IMG/VR virus record: IMGVR_UViG_3300027797_001923
Coordinates: 1 to 27,371 of that record
Length of the DNA stretch: 27,371 nt
Direction: 5' to 3' (one strand)
Source of the DNA: a virus
The translations under genes and the position numbers were made by a program. The notes under the pieces were generated by a model, which had not been told where the DNA came from, did no database searches, and worked only from the letters and a program-made list of their open reading frames with translations. Below are positions 8,036 through 14,592 of the stretch, piece by piece. The stretch's first letter is position 1; every line of letters begins with the position of its first letter.

Positions 8036-8329
8036 TTAAGGTCTAAAAGGTTCTTGCTGTCTGTCTGGTAGTTTGATTTGTGGGAGTTGTTCCTGATGAG
8101 GAGCATATTCTCTAACATTAGACACGAAAATGTTTGTGGTTGGAAGTATCTTGGGCATTTCAATATCAAAAACTGGTCCCATCAGAAACTTATTTCTGCT
8201 ATAAGTACGATTAGCAGGATCAAAAGAAATCATTAGTAGTGCATCATTTTCATCACCACAATCTACGATTTTTCTTCCGGTATTTTTATTAAGGACAGAA
8301 AAGTAATCTTCAGTATTATACTTGTTCAT
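8036..8329 (-). CDS. Hypothetical cyanophage protein (97 aa)
   Basis: I do not recognise a family. The N-terminal half reads like a compact alpha/beta domain (YFSVLNKNTGRKIVDCGDENDALLMISFDP), and the C-terminal 30 residues are Pro/Gln-rich (HQEQLPQIKLPDRQQEPFRP) and likely disordered. There is no membrane segment. It lies between two other small genes in a colinear run from 8453 to 7111. The start at 8329 sits 14 nt inside the 3' end of the small gene 8316-8453, consistent with coupling. Confidence 0.65.
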   Translation of the reverse strand: MNKYNTEDYFSVLNKNTGRKIVDCGDENDALLMISFDPANRTYSRNKFLMGPVFDIEMPKILPTTNIFVSNVREYAPHQEQLPQIKLPDRQQEPFRP

Positions 8330-8453
8330 TTTTTGGTTTCTCTTTCAGTATAAGTTGTTTGTGAATTTGATTGTACTTGGTTGGTGTATATAGATTATAC
8401 CACGTATTTCTGATTATTTCTGCTAGTTTATATGGAGTTGTTGAGGAAATCAT
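8316..8453 (-). CDS. Very small hypothetical protein (45 aa)
   Basis: A minus-strand ORF fills the otherwise empty gap between the 207-aa and 97-aa genes. ATG is at 8453 and the stop TAA at 8318-8316. The product starts MISSTTPYKLAEIIRNTWYN, continues LYTPTKYNQIHKQLILKEKP and ends KNEQV; it is basic with amphipathic helical potential. Its start lies 9 nt past the upstream stop and it overlaps the next gene by 14 nt, the usual packing in this region. The Shine-Dalgarno is weak (AGG only 2 nt from the ATG). I do not recognise a family. The call rests on gap filling and packing. Confidence 0.5.
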   Translation of the reverse strand: MISSTTPYKLAEIIRNTWYNLYTPTKYNQIHKQLILKEKPKNEQV

Positions 8454-8462
8454 AACCTAAAT

Positions 8463-9086
8463 TCATTCTTTAATATCGTAAATGTAATGGTCTGAAGTCT
8501 CAAAGGTTCTTGTATTTTCTACAGAATATACGGTAGTATCAATCTCATATCCTGGATTTGATTCTATGCGATTGAATGTCCAGGCACTATCATACCATAT
8601 AATTCTATTATTTGGATATGCATAATAATTACCAGTCTCCACCTTGAACAAATGAGCGCATTTATGTTCTGGAGTTTCTGAATAATTAAAGTCCGTCATT
8701 GCCTTATTCTCAAATCCCCAGTCAAGAGTGAACATATAATCACCTTGAACTTTAGTATTATCAGGACGAATAAGTTCTGCTTTCAATCCGGCAAGACGAT
8801 TTCTTCGTTGAACATCCACATAAGAAGAGAAACAATCCCAATACATAATTTGATTGAGAGGTTCTATTTCTGCATCAGGTCTCCAACAAAGTGACTGTAG
8901 TGGTCTGCGTGTCCAGTTCACACCATTCTCTAGAAAACATTCAAATAATGGAACTCGTTTCTCCATACTTGCGACAGAGTGAACATCACATTTTGTAACC
9001 TCACCTTGTCCTTTTTTGTGATTATATAGAAACTCATTACGAATATAACAACTCCAATCGGGCAAATTATGATTTAAATAAGACAT
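8463..9086 (-). CDS. Conserved hypothetical cyanophage protein (207 aa)
   Basis: I cannot assign a domain. The protein is rich in Trp, Tyr and Asn (PDWSCYIRNEFLYNHKKGQGEVTKCDVHSVASM, NWTRRPLQSLCWRPDAE, IMYWDCFSSYVDVQRRN). It has no signal peptide or transmembrane helix, and looks like a soluble globular protein with mixed alpha/beta content. Four Cys and several His are scattered without a clear metal motif. It is the first gene after the psbD terminator and has its own late-like promoter about 20 nt upstream (9106-9113), so it probably heads the small-gene operon 9086-6502. Confidence 0.7.
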   Translation of the reverse strand: MSYLNHNLPDWSCYIRNEFLYNHKKGQGEVTKCDVHSVASMEKRVPLFECFLENGVNWTRRPLQSLCWRPDAEIEPLNQIMYWDCFSSYVDVQRRNRLAGLKAELIRPDNTKVQGDYMFTLDWGFENKAMTDFNYSETPEHKCAHLFKVETGNYYAYPNNRIIWYDSAWTFNRIESNPGYEIDTTVYSVENTRTFETSDHYIYDIKE

Positions 9087-9105
9087 TTTTTAATACTTCT
9101 TGGGG

Positions 9106-9113
9106 GATTTATA
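9106..9113 (-). promoter_or_regulatory. Late-promoter-like element TATAAATC
   Basis: Directly after the T-run of the psbD terminator the minus strand reads TATATAAATCCCCC. TATAAATC matches the late octamer at 7 of 8 positions. It lies 20 nt before the ATG at 9086, and the next open frame would otherwise have no promoter beyond a strong terminator. Confidence 0.45.
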
Positions 9114-9116
9114 TAT

Positions 9117-9144
9117 AAAAAAAGAGACCCACAAGAAGGTCTCT
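9117..9144 (-). terminator. Intrinsic terminator of psbD
   Basis: A perfect 7-bp stem (AGAGACC/GGTCTCT, 9123-9129 with 9138-9144) with an 8-nt loop is followed on the minus strand by seven T. It starts 6 nt past the psbD stop. Confidence 0.9.
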
Positions 9145-9150
9145 GGATAA

Positions 9151-10209
9151 TCAAAGAGCATTACCTCGTGGTAATACTTCTTCCGGAAATATGAAATTCT
9201 CATGTGGTTGATCTGCTGGTGCCATCCAGGCACGTAGTCCCTCATTAAGCAAGATATTTTTTGTGTAGAATGTTTCAAACTCAGGATCTTCTGCTGCACG
9301 AATCTCCTGAGATACAAAGTCATATGCTCTCAAATTAAAAGCAAGACCAATAATACCAATAGAAGCGGTCCAAAGACCCATGACAGGAACAAATAGCATA
9401 AAGAAATGTAACCAACGCTTATTGCTAAACGCGATACCAAAGATTTGCGACCAGAATCGGTTCGCAGTAACCATTGAATAAGTCTCTTCTTCTTGCGTAG
9501 GTTCAAATGCTTTGAAAGTGTTTGCTTGTTCACTGTCCTCAAATAAAGTGTTTTCTACAGTTGCTCCGTGAATCGCACAGAGCAGTGCTCCACCCAGTAT
9601 ACCAGCAACTCCCATCATATGGAAGGGGTTGAGTGTCCAGTTATGGAAACCTTGTAGGAATAGGAGGAACCTAAAAATCGCAGCAACGCCAAACGACGGC
9701 GCAAAGAACCAAGATGACTGTCCGAGTGGATACATGAGAAACACACTGACAAAAACAGCAATAGGCCCAGAGAACGCAATAGCATTGTACGGTCTAATCC
9801 CCACTAAACGAGCAATCTCAAACTGACGAAGCATGAATCCAATCAGAGCGAAAGCCCCGTGGAGTGCCACAAAAGCCCAGAGTCCCCCAAGTTGGAACCA
9901 CCTGATAATGTCCCCCTGAGACTCAGGACCCCAAAGTAGAAGAAGAGAATGACCCATAGCATCAGCAGGCGTTGACACAGCTGCCGTGAGGAAATTAGCG
10001 CCCTCAAGATAACTAGACGCCAACCCGTGGGTGTACCAACTTGTAACAAACGTTGTCCCAGTAAGCCAGCCACCAATTGCCAGATAAGCAGTGGGAAAAA
10101 GAAGTAATCCAGACCACCCCACAAAGATAAAGCGATCCCGTTTAAGCCAGTCATCCAAGACATCAAACCATCCTCTCTGTGTTTGTTGAGTAAACGTTGA
10201 TGAAACCAT
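9151..10209 (-). CDS. psbD: Photosystem II D2 protein (352 aa)
   Basis: This is the D2 reaction-centre subunit of photosystem II, a five-helix thylakoid membrane protein that pairs with D1. Using ATG at 10209 gives 352 residues, and canonical D2 numbering then fits exactly. Tyr160 is the redox-active TyrD with its partner His189. His197 binds the special-pair chlorophyll, His214 and His268 bind the non-haem iron, and Trp253 stacks on plastoquinone QA. The end [10 protein letters not shown] is typical. An in-frame GTG at 10212 would add one residue and is less likely. GGAGG inside the end of the upstream ORF is its ribosome site, and the upstream stop overlaps its start (TGATG). It is an auxiliary metabolic gene taken from a cyanobacterium. 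All helices and ligands are intact, so I expect a working protein that supports photosynthesis during infection. Confidence 0.99.
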   Translation of the reverse strand: MVSSTFTQQTQRGWFDVLDDWLKRDRFIFVGWSGLLLFPTAYLAIGGWLTGTTFVTSWYTHGLASSYLEGANFLTAAVSTPADAMGHSLLLLWGPESQGDIIRWFQLGGLWAFVALHGAFALIGFMLRQFEIARLVGIRPYNAIAFSGPIAVFVSVFLMYPLGQSSWFFAPSFGVAAIFRFLLFLQGFHNWTLNPFHMMGVAGILGGALLCAIHGATVENTLFEDSEQANTFKAFEPTQEEETYSMVTANRFWSQIFGIAFSNKRWLHFFMLFVPVMGLWTASIGIIGLAFNLRAYDFVSQEIRAAEDPEFETFYTKNILLNEGLRAWMAPADQPHENFIFPEEVLPRGNAL

Positions 10210-10454
10210 CACATAAATCCTCCAGATTTAGTTTTTTTTACTTTTTTATCCAAGACTTCTGCGTGACTTAGGAGTTGTTTTGGATATTGAAACCATGCTG
10301 CCATAAACTCTTGATGATCCTCAAATACTTTAGTATTACCATTGGTGTATACTAACTTATAATCGTGACGGTCATAAGGTTTATCACAAGTTTGTTGAAA
10401 AAATTCAGGTAGTCCAGTCATTACACGATCCTCTGGGTCTAATTTGCCATGCAT
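10209..10454 (-). CDS. Small conserved ORF between psbA and psbD (81 aa)
   Basis: The product (starts [20 protein letters not shown], ends KKTKSGGFM) has no membrane helix and no known catalytic motif. [28 protein letters not shown] suggests a small beta-hairpin plus helix domain. Small ORFs of this kind sit between psbA and psbD in cyanomyoviruses; the function is unknown as far as I know. Its last codons (GGA GGA TTT ATG) supply the Shine-Dalgarno of psbD, and its stop shares one base with the psbD ATG (TGATG), so it is translationally coupled to D2. That placement invites a role in PSII synthesis or assembly, but this is inference. I see no good promoter between it and the psbA terminator, so it may depend on read-through. 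Confidence 0.75.
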   Translation of the reverse strand: MHGKLDPEDRVMTGLPEFFQQTCDKPYDRHDYKLVYTNGNTKVFEDHQEFMAAWFQYPKQLLSHAEVLDKKVKKTKSGGFM

Positions 10455-10474
10455 AAAACTTTACAATTCAATGG

Positions 10475-10500
10475 AAAAAAATAGGGGTCCTAAGACCCCT
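10475..10500 (-). terminator. Intrinsic terminator of psbA
   Basis: A perfect 7-bp GC-rich stem (AGGGGTC/GACCCCT, 10483-10489 with 10494-10500) with a 4-nt loop is followed by A and then seven T on the minus strand. It lies 21 nt past the psbA stop and is the strongest terminator in the window. Confidence 0.93.
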
Positions 10501-10521
10501 TTATCATAGCATGTTTTTAGA

Positions 10522-11601
10522 TCAACCGATTGCGGGTGCAGTAAGAGCAACAGGAGTTAACTCAGCAGCAGCAAGATCCAATGGAAAATTATGTGCATTT
10601 CTTTCGTGCATTACCTCGAGCCCGAGACCAGCACGGTTGAGAACATCAGCCCAGGTGTTTACAACACGTCCCTGACTATCCAGAATACTCTGATTGAAAT
10701 TCAGACCGTTCAAATTGAATGCCATCGTGGAAACACCAAGTGCAGTGAACCAGATGCCTACAACAGGCCAGGCAGCAAGGAAGAAGTGAAGTGAACGTGA
10801 GTTGTTGAACGAAGCATATTGGAAGATCAAACGACCAAAGTATCCGTGAGCAGCAACAATGTTGTAAGTCTCTTCTTCTTGACCAAACTTGTAACCGTAG
10901 TTCTGGGACTCGGATTCTGTGGTTTCACGAACCAGTGAGGATGTGACCAAAGAACCGTGCATCGCAGAGAACAGTGAACCACCGAAGACACCAGCAACTC
11001 CAAGCATATGGAAGGGGTGCATAAGGATGTTATGTTCTGCCTGGAATACAAGCATGTAGTTAAATGTACCGGAAATACCCAAAGGCATAGCATCAGAGAA
11101 CGAACCTTGACCGAAAGGATATACAAGGAATACGGCAGTAGCAGCAGCAACAGGTGCAGAGTAAGCAACCATAATCCAAGGACGCATACCTAAACGGTAA
11201 GAGAGTTCCCACTCACGTCCCATATAGCAGAAGATACCAATCAGGAAGTGAAAAATAATAAGTTGGAAAGGTCCACCATTATACAACCATTCATCCAGAG
11301 AAGCAGCTTCCCAGATAGGATAGAAGTGAAGTCCGATAGCGTTAGAAGAAGGAATAACAGCACCAGAGATGATGTTGTTACCGTACATTAATGAACCAGC
11401 GACAGGTTCACGAATGCCGTCGATGTCCACAGGAGGAGCACCAATGAAGGCGATGATGAAACAAGTAGTTGCCGCAAGAAGGCAAGGAATCATCAGAACA
11501 CCGAACCAACCAACATAAAGGCGGTTGTCGGTAGAAGTAATCCAGGAACAAAAATCTTCCCAGAGATTACTATTAGAGCGTGTAGCAATTGTAGCAGTCA
11601 T
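10522..11601 (-). CDS. psbA: Photosystem II D1 protein (359 aa)
   Basis: This is D1, the rapidly turned-over core subunit of photosystem II. Canonical numbering fits without gaps to the end of the mature protein. Tyr161 is TyrZ with His190. Asp170, Glu189, His332, Glu333, Asp342 and the carboxylate of Ala344 are the Mn4CaO5 ligands. His198 binds the special pair, His215 and His272 bind the iron, and Ser264 lies in the QB pocket. Residue 130 is Glu, the form linked in cyanobacteria to high-light D1 variants, rather than Gln. Fifteen residues follow Ala344 ([15 protein letters not shown]), so the host C-terminal protease CtpA must process it. There is no intron or endonuclease insertion. It has its own strong promoter and structured leader and ends at a strong terminator. 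Phage D1 replaces damaged host D1 and sustains energy supply during infection. Confidence 0.99.
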   Translation of the reverse strand: MTATIATRSNSNLWEDFCSWITSTDNRLYVGWFGVLMIPCLLAATTCFIIAFIGAPPVDIDGIREPVAGSLMYGNNIISGAVIPSSNAIGLHFYPIWEAASLDEWLYNGGPFQLIIFHFLIGIFCYMGREWELSYRLGMRPWIMVAYSAPVAAATAVFLVYPFGQGSFSDAMPLGISGTFNYMLVFQAEHNILMHPFHMLGVAGVFGGSLFSAMHGSLVTSSLVRETTESESQNYGYKFGQEEETYNIVAAHGYFGRLIFQYASFNNSRSLHFFLAAWPVVGIWFTALGVSTMAFNLNGLNFNQSILDSQGRVVNTWADVLNRAGLGLEVMHERNAHNFPLDLAAAELTPVALTAPAIG

Positions 11602-11752
11602 TTGTTAAAAGGGTAAATAAGAATTCAGGGGGAACTGAAAGTTACGGTTATTCCTGTACCACCCTCCAGCACAGGTATGAGAGACGCTTTACTTCTGATG
11701 GTCTCGGTTGCAGAAGGTTACGGAACGTAAAGATTTGTCTTCGTTTCCTGAC
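11602..11752 (-). ncRNA. Structured psbA leader with possible pseudoknot (PhotoRC-II-like candidate)
   Basis: The predicted transcript starts near 11752 and has about 150 nt before the psbA ATG. On the minus strand CUUUA (11732-11728) pairs with UAAAG (11691-11687), and CUUCUG (11716-11711) pairs with CAGAAG (11697-11692), stacking into one helix. GAGAC in the hairpin loop (11705-11701) can then pair with GUCUC just downstream (11685-11681), an H-type pseudoknot. Two further hairpins follow: CCUGU/ACAGG (11675-11671 with 11657-11653) and UUCAG/CUGAA (11639-11635 with 11628-11624). No clear Shine-Dalgarno precedes the ATG. Conserved psbA leader RNAs named PhotoRC-I and PhotoRC-II are known from marine cyanobacteria and cyanophages. 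I infer this is such an element but cannot match it to a covariance model here. Confidence 0.5.
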
Positions 11753-11753
11753 T

Positions 11754-11787
11754 TATTTATCATAGCACGGTCCCCGAATCCTGTCAA
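11754..11787 (-). promoter_or_regulatory. psbA promoter: sigma70 type overlapping a late element
   Basis: On the minus strand TTGACA (11787-11782) is followed by a 17-nt spacer and TATGAT (11764-11759), preceded by TG at the extended -10 position (TGCTATGAT). The -10 box runs directly into GATAAATA (11761-11754), a match to the NATAAATA late octamer. One site could thus serve the host sigma70 holoenzyme early and the phage late sigma factor later. Confidence 0.85.
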
Positions 11788-11841
11788 GGGGTCATTTGAA
11801 AGTCGCTGCTTTCAGCACCAGAACGACAAAAATGACTAAAA

Positions 11842-11860
11842 AATATATTTCCAATATATT
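11842..11860. repeat. Repeated AATATATT boxes upstream of psbA promoter
   Basis: AATATATT occurs at 11842-11849 and 11853-11860, separated by TCC. Each box is itself palindromic, so the pair is both a direct and an inverted repeat with an 11-bp period, about one DNA turn. It lies about 55-73 nt upstream of the psbA -35 box, between the hli terminator and the promoter. It may be an UP-like or protein-binding site, or simply AT-rich spacer. Confidence 0.4.
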
Positions 11861-11875
11861 ATACATCATCCAAAC

Positions 11876-11908
11876 AAAAAAATCCTCACCCGTATTTAGA
11901 GTGAGGAT
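11876..11908 (-). terminator. Intrinsic terminator of hli
   Basis: A perfect 8-bp stem (ATCCTCAC/GTGAGGAT, 11882-11889 with 11901-11908) with an 11-nt loop is followed by a minus-strand run of seven T (the first is shared with the closing pair). It starts 29 nt past the hli stop. Confidence 0.88.
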
Positions 11909-11937
11909 AAGTATGATTACCTATTTTAGTTAGTGTT

Positions 11938-12147
11938 TCACCATACTCCAGGAATTACTTGCCCGGTTAGTACGTAGGCACCAACGGCAGCAATAAATCC
12001 AATCATCGCAAATCGTCCGTTTAGTTTTTCTGCGCGTTCTGCATAAGTTTCAACTTCATTTTGTTGCATGTCTTTCTCCGTAATGTACATTTTAGGTTCT
12101 TTAGCAAACATATTTTGTTCGCCACGTTCGTTGGTTGTGATCGTCAT
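11938..12147 (-). CDS. hli: High-light-inducible protein (69 aa)
   Basis: A single-helix protein of the chlorophyll a/b-binding family. The signature AERAEKLNGRFAMIGF covers residues 36-51, with E40, N43, R45, A47, M48 and G50, the residues that bind chlorophyll and lock the helix. The membrane helix runs from about 44 to 62 and the protein ends TGQVIPGVW. HLIPs sit in the thylakoid membrane, protect photosystem II and help D1 assembly by quenching or carrying chlorophyll. Many cyanophages carry them beside psbA. The N-terminal 30 residues are polar and variable. Met13 is a possible later start; I keep the ATG at 12147 because the promoter leaves a leader of about 20 nt to it. It has its own promoter and terminator, so it is a single-gene unit just upstream of psbA. 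Confidence 0.95.
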   Translation of the reverse strand: MTITTNERGEQNMFAKEPKMYITEKDMQQNEVETYAERAEKLNGRFAMIGFIAAVGAYVLTGQVIPGVW

Positions 12148-12174
12148 TTGAGTATCATAAAGTTTTACAACCTA

Positions 12175-12203
12175 ATTATATAGGAATCATAAAGACTTGT
12201 CAA
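12175..12203 (-). promoter_or_regulatory. hli promoter, fully consensus sigma70
   Basis: The minus strand has TTGACA (12203-12198), exactly 17 nt of spacer and TATAAT (12180-12175). Both hexamers and the spacing are consensus. Transcription should start near 12168, giving a leader of about 20 nt. No late octamer is present, so this looks like an early promoter for host RNA polymerase. Confidence 0.92.
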
Positions 12204-12208
12204 GTCTT
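12192..12208. promoter_or_regulatory. 17-bp palindrome covering the hli -35 box (candidate operator)
   Basis: AAGACTTG-T-CAAGTCTT is a perfect inverted repeat of 8-bp arms centred on 12200. It contains the whole -35 hexamer and overlaps the stop codon of the GT25 gene. A protein bound here would block RNA polymerase. As a terminator it would be poor, because no T-run follows on the minus strand. Confidence 0.55.
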
Positions 12209-13001
12209 ATTTTGCATCAAAACCTGGTGGAAGGGTTCCGAAATATGGATCATAATCGAAAATAGAATTCCAATCTTCCACATTTGTCGCATCAACTCTC
12301 CAAAAATTCCACAAACCTTCATAACTTGACTTATGAAATACATCTACGTGATCGTGATGAATAGAAGATCCCAATTCAATATTGTAAATGAATAAAGGAA
12401 TTGCGAAAGTATTGCCCGAATTATAAACCAGATCATCAGCAACTGCGCGTGGTTTGACTCCATTATCCAATTTATACTTATTCTCCCGAACGTGAAGATT
12501 GATAAGTTTCTGTGCGTGATGGCGAGTAATCAAATAACAGGCAGTTGAGAAATCATTCACAAACCGACGATGCATTTTTACATGAACCTGTGCAGGATTA
12601 ATAATCGCAAGTTGGACTACATCATAATCATAGGGAACCTTACAAAAGAAATCCTTCCACTTAAAAGGCCAATTAGTTACTGTAGAGATATCACAATCAT
12701 CTTCCATAATTAAAGCACAAGAAGAATCGGAGTTCTCTAAGAAGTGCTTCAGTGCCTTCAGATGCGATGTAGTGCAACCTACCTCCCCAGAAGACATAAG
12801 ATCAGGATAGCGTCCTTTGAGGATGTCCCCGAGGTCTCTACCATCCCTACCATCATAGGCAGAGATACGAGTATAATCTTCAATCTCCCAATACTTAAAT
12901 TGCTCCTCCATATATTCTGCTCTCTCTGGTTGTTCGTCCAGATTGAGATAATAAATGGGAGGAAGACCCTTGAGTTTATAGGCTGCTTTATTTCGATCCA
13001 T
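12207..13001 (-). CDS. Family 25 glycosyltransferase (264 aa)
   Basis: Resembles GT25 (LPS galactosyl/glucosyltransferases of the LgtB/LpsA type). YYLNLDEQPERAEYM (residues 17-31) is the nucleotide-binding start. EVGCTTSHLKAL (73-84) is the conserved GC--SH motif, and LIMEDDCDIS (97-106) holds the acidic metal-binding cluster. C-terminal sequence VADDLVYNSGNTFAIPLFIYN also fits the family. The ATG at 13001 overlaps the upstream stop by one base (TAATG); an upstream TTG at 13016 is less likely. It is the last gene of the sugar operon. It should transfer a hexose from a UDP-sugar onto an oligosaccharide acceptor in the cytoplasm or at the membrane face. Donor and acceptor are not predictable. 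Confidence 0.88.
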   Translation of the reverse strand: MDRNKAAYKLKGLPPIYYLNLDEQPERAEYMEEQFKYWEIEDYTRISAYDGRDGRDLGDILKGRYPDLMSSGEVGCTTSHLKALKHFLENSDSSCALIMEDDCDISTVTNWPFKWKDFFCKVPYDYDVVQLAIINPAQVHVKMHRRFVNDFSTACYLITRHHAQKLINLHVRENKYKLDNGVKPRAVADDLVYNSGNTFAIPLFIYNIELGSSIHHDHVDVFHKSSYEGLWNFWRVDATNVEDWNSIFDYDPYFGTLPPGFDAK

Positions 13002-13795
13002 TAGATTACATTCCAATTATCACAATACAAATCTTTAGTTTCTTTATCAACATTATTAGGTCCAAACCATTTTGATGGGGCAATAACCTTTTCAGAATTT
13101 GCTAACCATGCTCCCCACCAAGAGAATGAAGAATTGGCAATAATGTGTCCACTACAAAAAGTCATCATACAGAGATCAATGGTATTATTTCCAGACTCGG
13201 AAATAAGAAACCTATCATCAGAGAATAATGATTGTTTTTTACACCATTCTGGATCATCCGAGAACACAATGATTTGACGATTCTCAAAATACTCCAATGC
13301 CTTCTCATAATAATCAAGATCCAGATTGTTGTGATTCGCACTATTTGTTAAGTAGTCGGTGCGACGAACGTGAAGAGACACAGGATTATCAAAACCTGCA
13401 GCAATCGCCTTACAAGGTTCTAGAATATGGTTCCTAAAAGTGAAATCTTCTTTGATGTTATTCTCTATATGTTTAAAGTATTTTTCCGATTGAAAGAATC
13501 CCCAAAGAGAAACATCATTTGGACATTGGTTTAAAAGTACTTCATCAAAATAAAAAAATCTTTCCTGGACAACTGGAGCATTACCAACATCAAGATATTT
13601 AATATTTTGTTTTGATAGATTGGGAAGTTCAAATACTTCAAAGAGTTGATGAGATCTCCATTCATCTTCAAACTTAGACGGTGGAATTCCAAACTCATAT
13701 CCCCTGCGAACAGCAATACCACTTAAAGAGGCATACTGAAACATTTGATTTCCAAGTCTTCCCAATCGTCCTAGATGATTAAATGCGAGCATCAT
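13001..13795 (-). CDS. Family 11 alpha-1,2-fucosyltransferase-like (264 aa)
   Basis: GT11 motifs are clear. GRLGNQMFQYA (residues 12-22) is the opening motif. LHVRRTDYL (141-149) is the HxRR(G/T)D GDP-fucose-binding motif, and IANSSFSWWGAWLA (219-232) is the third conserved motif. Length (264) is slightly below the usual 280-300. The enzyme should add L-fucose, or a close analogue, in alpha-1,2 linkage from a GDP-sugar. AAGGAG lies 5 nt before the first of two adjacent ATG codons, supporting the start at 13795, which lies inside the upstream gene by 17 nt. A second GT11 gene sits two genes upstream (14593-15447). The pair shares the same architecture, including QSEKYF/QTEKYF and DDPEW, and probably arose by duplication. 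Confidence 0.93.
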   Translation of the reverse strand: MMLAFNHLGRLGRLGNQMFQYASLSGIAVRRGYEFGIPPSKFEDEWRSHQLFEVFELPNLSKQNIKYLDVGNAPVVQERFFYFDEVLLNQCPNDVSLWGFFQSEKYFKHIENNIKEDFTFRNHILEPCKAIAAGFDNPVSLHVRRTDYLTNSANHNNLDLDYYEKALEYFENRQIIVFSDDPEWCKKQSLFSDDRFLISESGNNTIDLCMMTFCSGHIIANSSFSWWGAWLANSEKVIAPSKWFGPNNVDKETKDLYCDNWNVI

Positions 13796-14591
13796 TCATT
13801 CTCCTTTTTATATATTCCTGTTGATTTAGATATTGTATTATAGTTTCTTTAGTTTGATTTCTCATCCATTGCCAAAGATTGTGATTGTCCATAAACTTTG
13901 GATTATGATAATGTGAGTTATGAGTTCTTCCGTGTTCAAAATGCCAGATACAATCATTTACTCTTCCAACTCTATATCCTAGAGAATTGAACCTAAAGTA
14001 AAACTCACAATCTTCGGCACCCCAGGAAAGGAAATTCTCATTCCACATTCCACCTTCAATCACTTTAGCACGATTATAGAATTGTGTCCAACCAATCGTA
14101 GAAGATTCTGTTCTACATCTTGATTGAATGATACTCAGATTAAATCCACTTGAAAGAAATGAATCAAAAGTTTCTATCGGATAATCAACTTGATATTGAT
14201 AAACTCCACATCCATAAGGATAGATTACGTCAAACTTATCCTCTTTAATTAAATTATATGCAGTTTGATGACTGTTAACTGGATAAATTACATCAACATC
14301 ATGACTACAAACAACTTTTGTATCAGAAATAAGAATCAAGTCATTCAAAATTTTTGTTTTATGAAATAAGGACTCTGCACTTTCTTCGAAGATATATTGG
14401 AGATTATCAGTATTCACATACCTTTTAATCTCTGGAATTGCTCTAAACTTAAAGGTTGCTCGTTCACTTACCTCCTTTACGATTACTTTTGCTTCAGGAA
14501 AATTTTTAAGAAGATAAGTAACCGAAGTAATAATATTTTTTAATCGATCTTCAGACTCAATTCTAGTTGGTAAAATATAAGTAAGATCCAT
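13779..14591 (-). CDS. Glycosyltransferase, GT-A fold with galactosyltransferase C-terminal motif (270 aa)
   Basis: The start YILPTRIESEDRLKNI resembles GT2-type nucleotide-sugar transferases. SHDVDVIYP (residues 96-104) gives a D-x-D metal motif (D98, D100). GGMWNENFLSWGAEDCEFYFRF (179-200) followed by WHFEHGR is the acceptor-side motif (WG-ED-) of the Glyco_transf_7C / chondroitin polymerase group. The enzyme is expected to be soluble or peripheral, with no membrane helix. It lies between the two GT11 genes, 1 nt past the stop of one of them, so it likely builds the acceptor that a fucosyltransferase then decorates. Donor may be UDP-Gal, UDP-GalNAc or similar; this cannot be decided from sequence. 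Confidence 0.85.
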   Translation of the reverse strand: MDLTYILPTRIESEDRLKNIITSVTYLLKNFPEAKVIVKEVSERATFKFRAIPEIKRYVNTDNLQYIFEESAESLFHKTKILNDLILISDTKVVCSHDVDVIYPVNSHQTAYNLIKEDKFDVIYPYGCGVYQYQVDYPIETFDSFLSSGFNLSIIQSRCRTESSTIGWTQFYNRAKVIEGGMWNENFLSWGAEDCEFYFRFNSLGYRVGRVNDCIWHFEHGRTHNSHYHNPKFMDNHNLWQWMRNQTKETIIQYLNQQEYIKRRMNDARI

Positions 14592-14592
14592 A

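Noticed and set aside
10210-10212. GTG start for psbD giving one more residue
   Set aside because: ATG at 10209 gives exact canonical D2 residue numbering and the common TGATG overlap; GTG is possible but less likely.
9330-11193. Additional frames inside psbD and psbA (for example 9330-9542, 9843-10166, 10591-10794, 10827-11168)
   Set aside because: They overlap fully intact photosystem genes in other frames and show no known domain or ribosome site.
11602-11937. A hidden gene or tRNA in the 336-nt gap between psbA and hli
   Set aside because: I saw no convincing open frame or cloverleaf. The gap is explained by the hli terminator, AT-rich boxes, the psbA promoter and the psbA leader.
12192-12208. 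Terminator of the sugar operon at the 17-bp palindrome
   Set aside because: The palindrome has only a 1-nt centre and no T-run follows on the minus strand; it overlaps the hli -35 box and fits an operator better.
13002-13016. Longer N-terminus of the GT25 gene from an in-frame TTG
   Set aside because: The ATG at 13001 overlaps the upstream stop by one base as elsewhere in the operon, and the extra five residues match nothing in the family.
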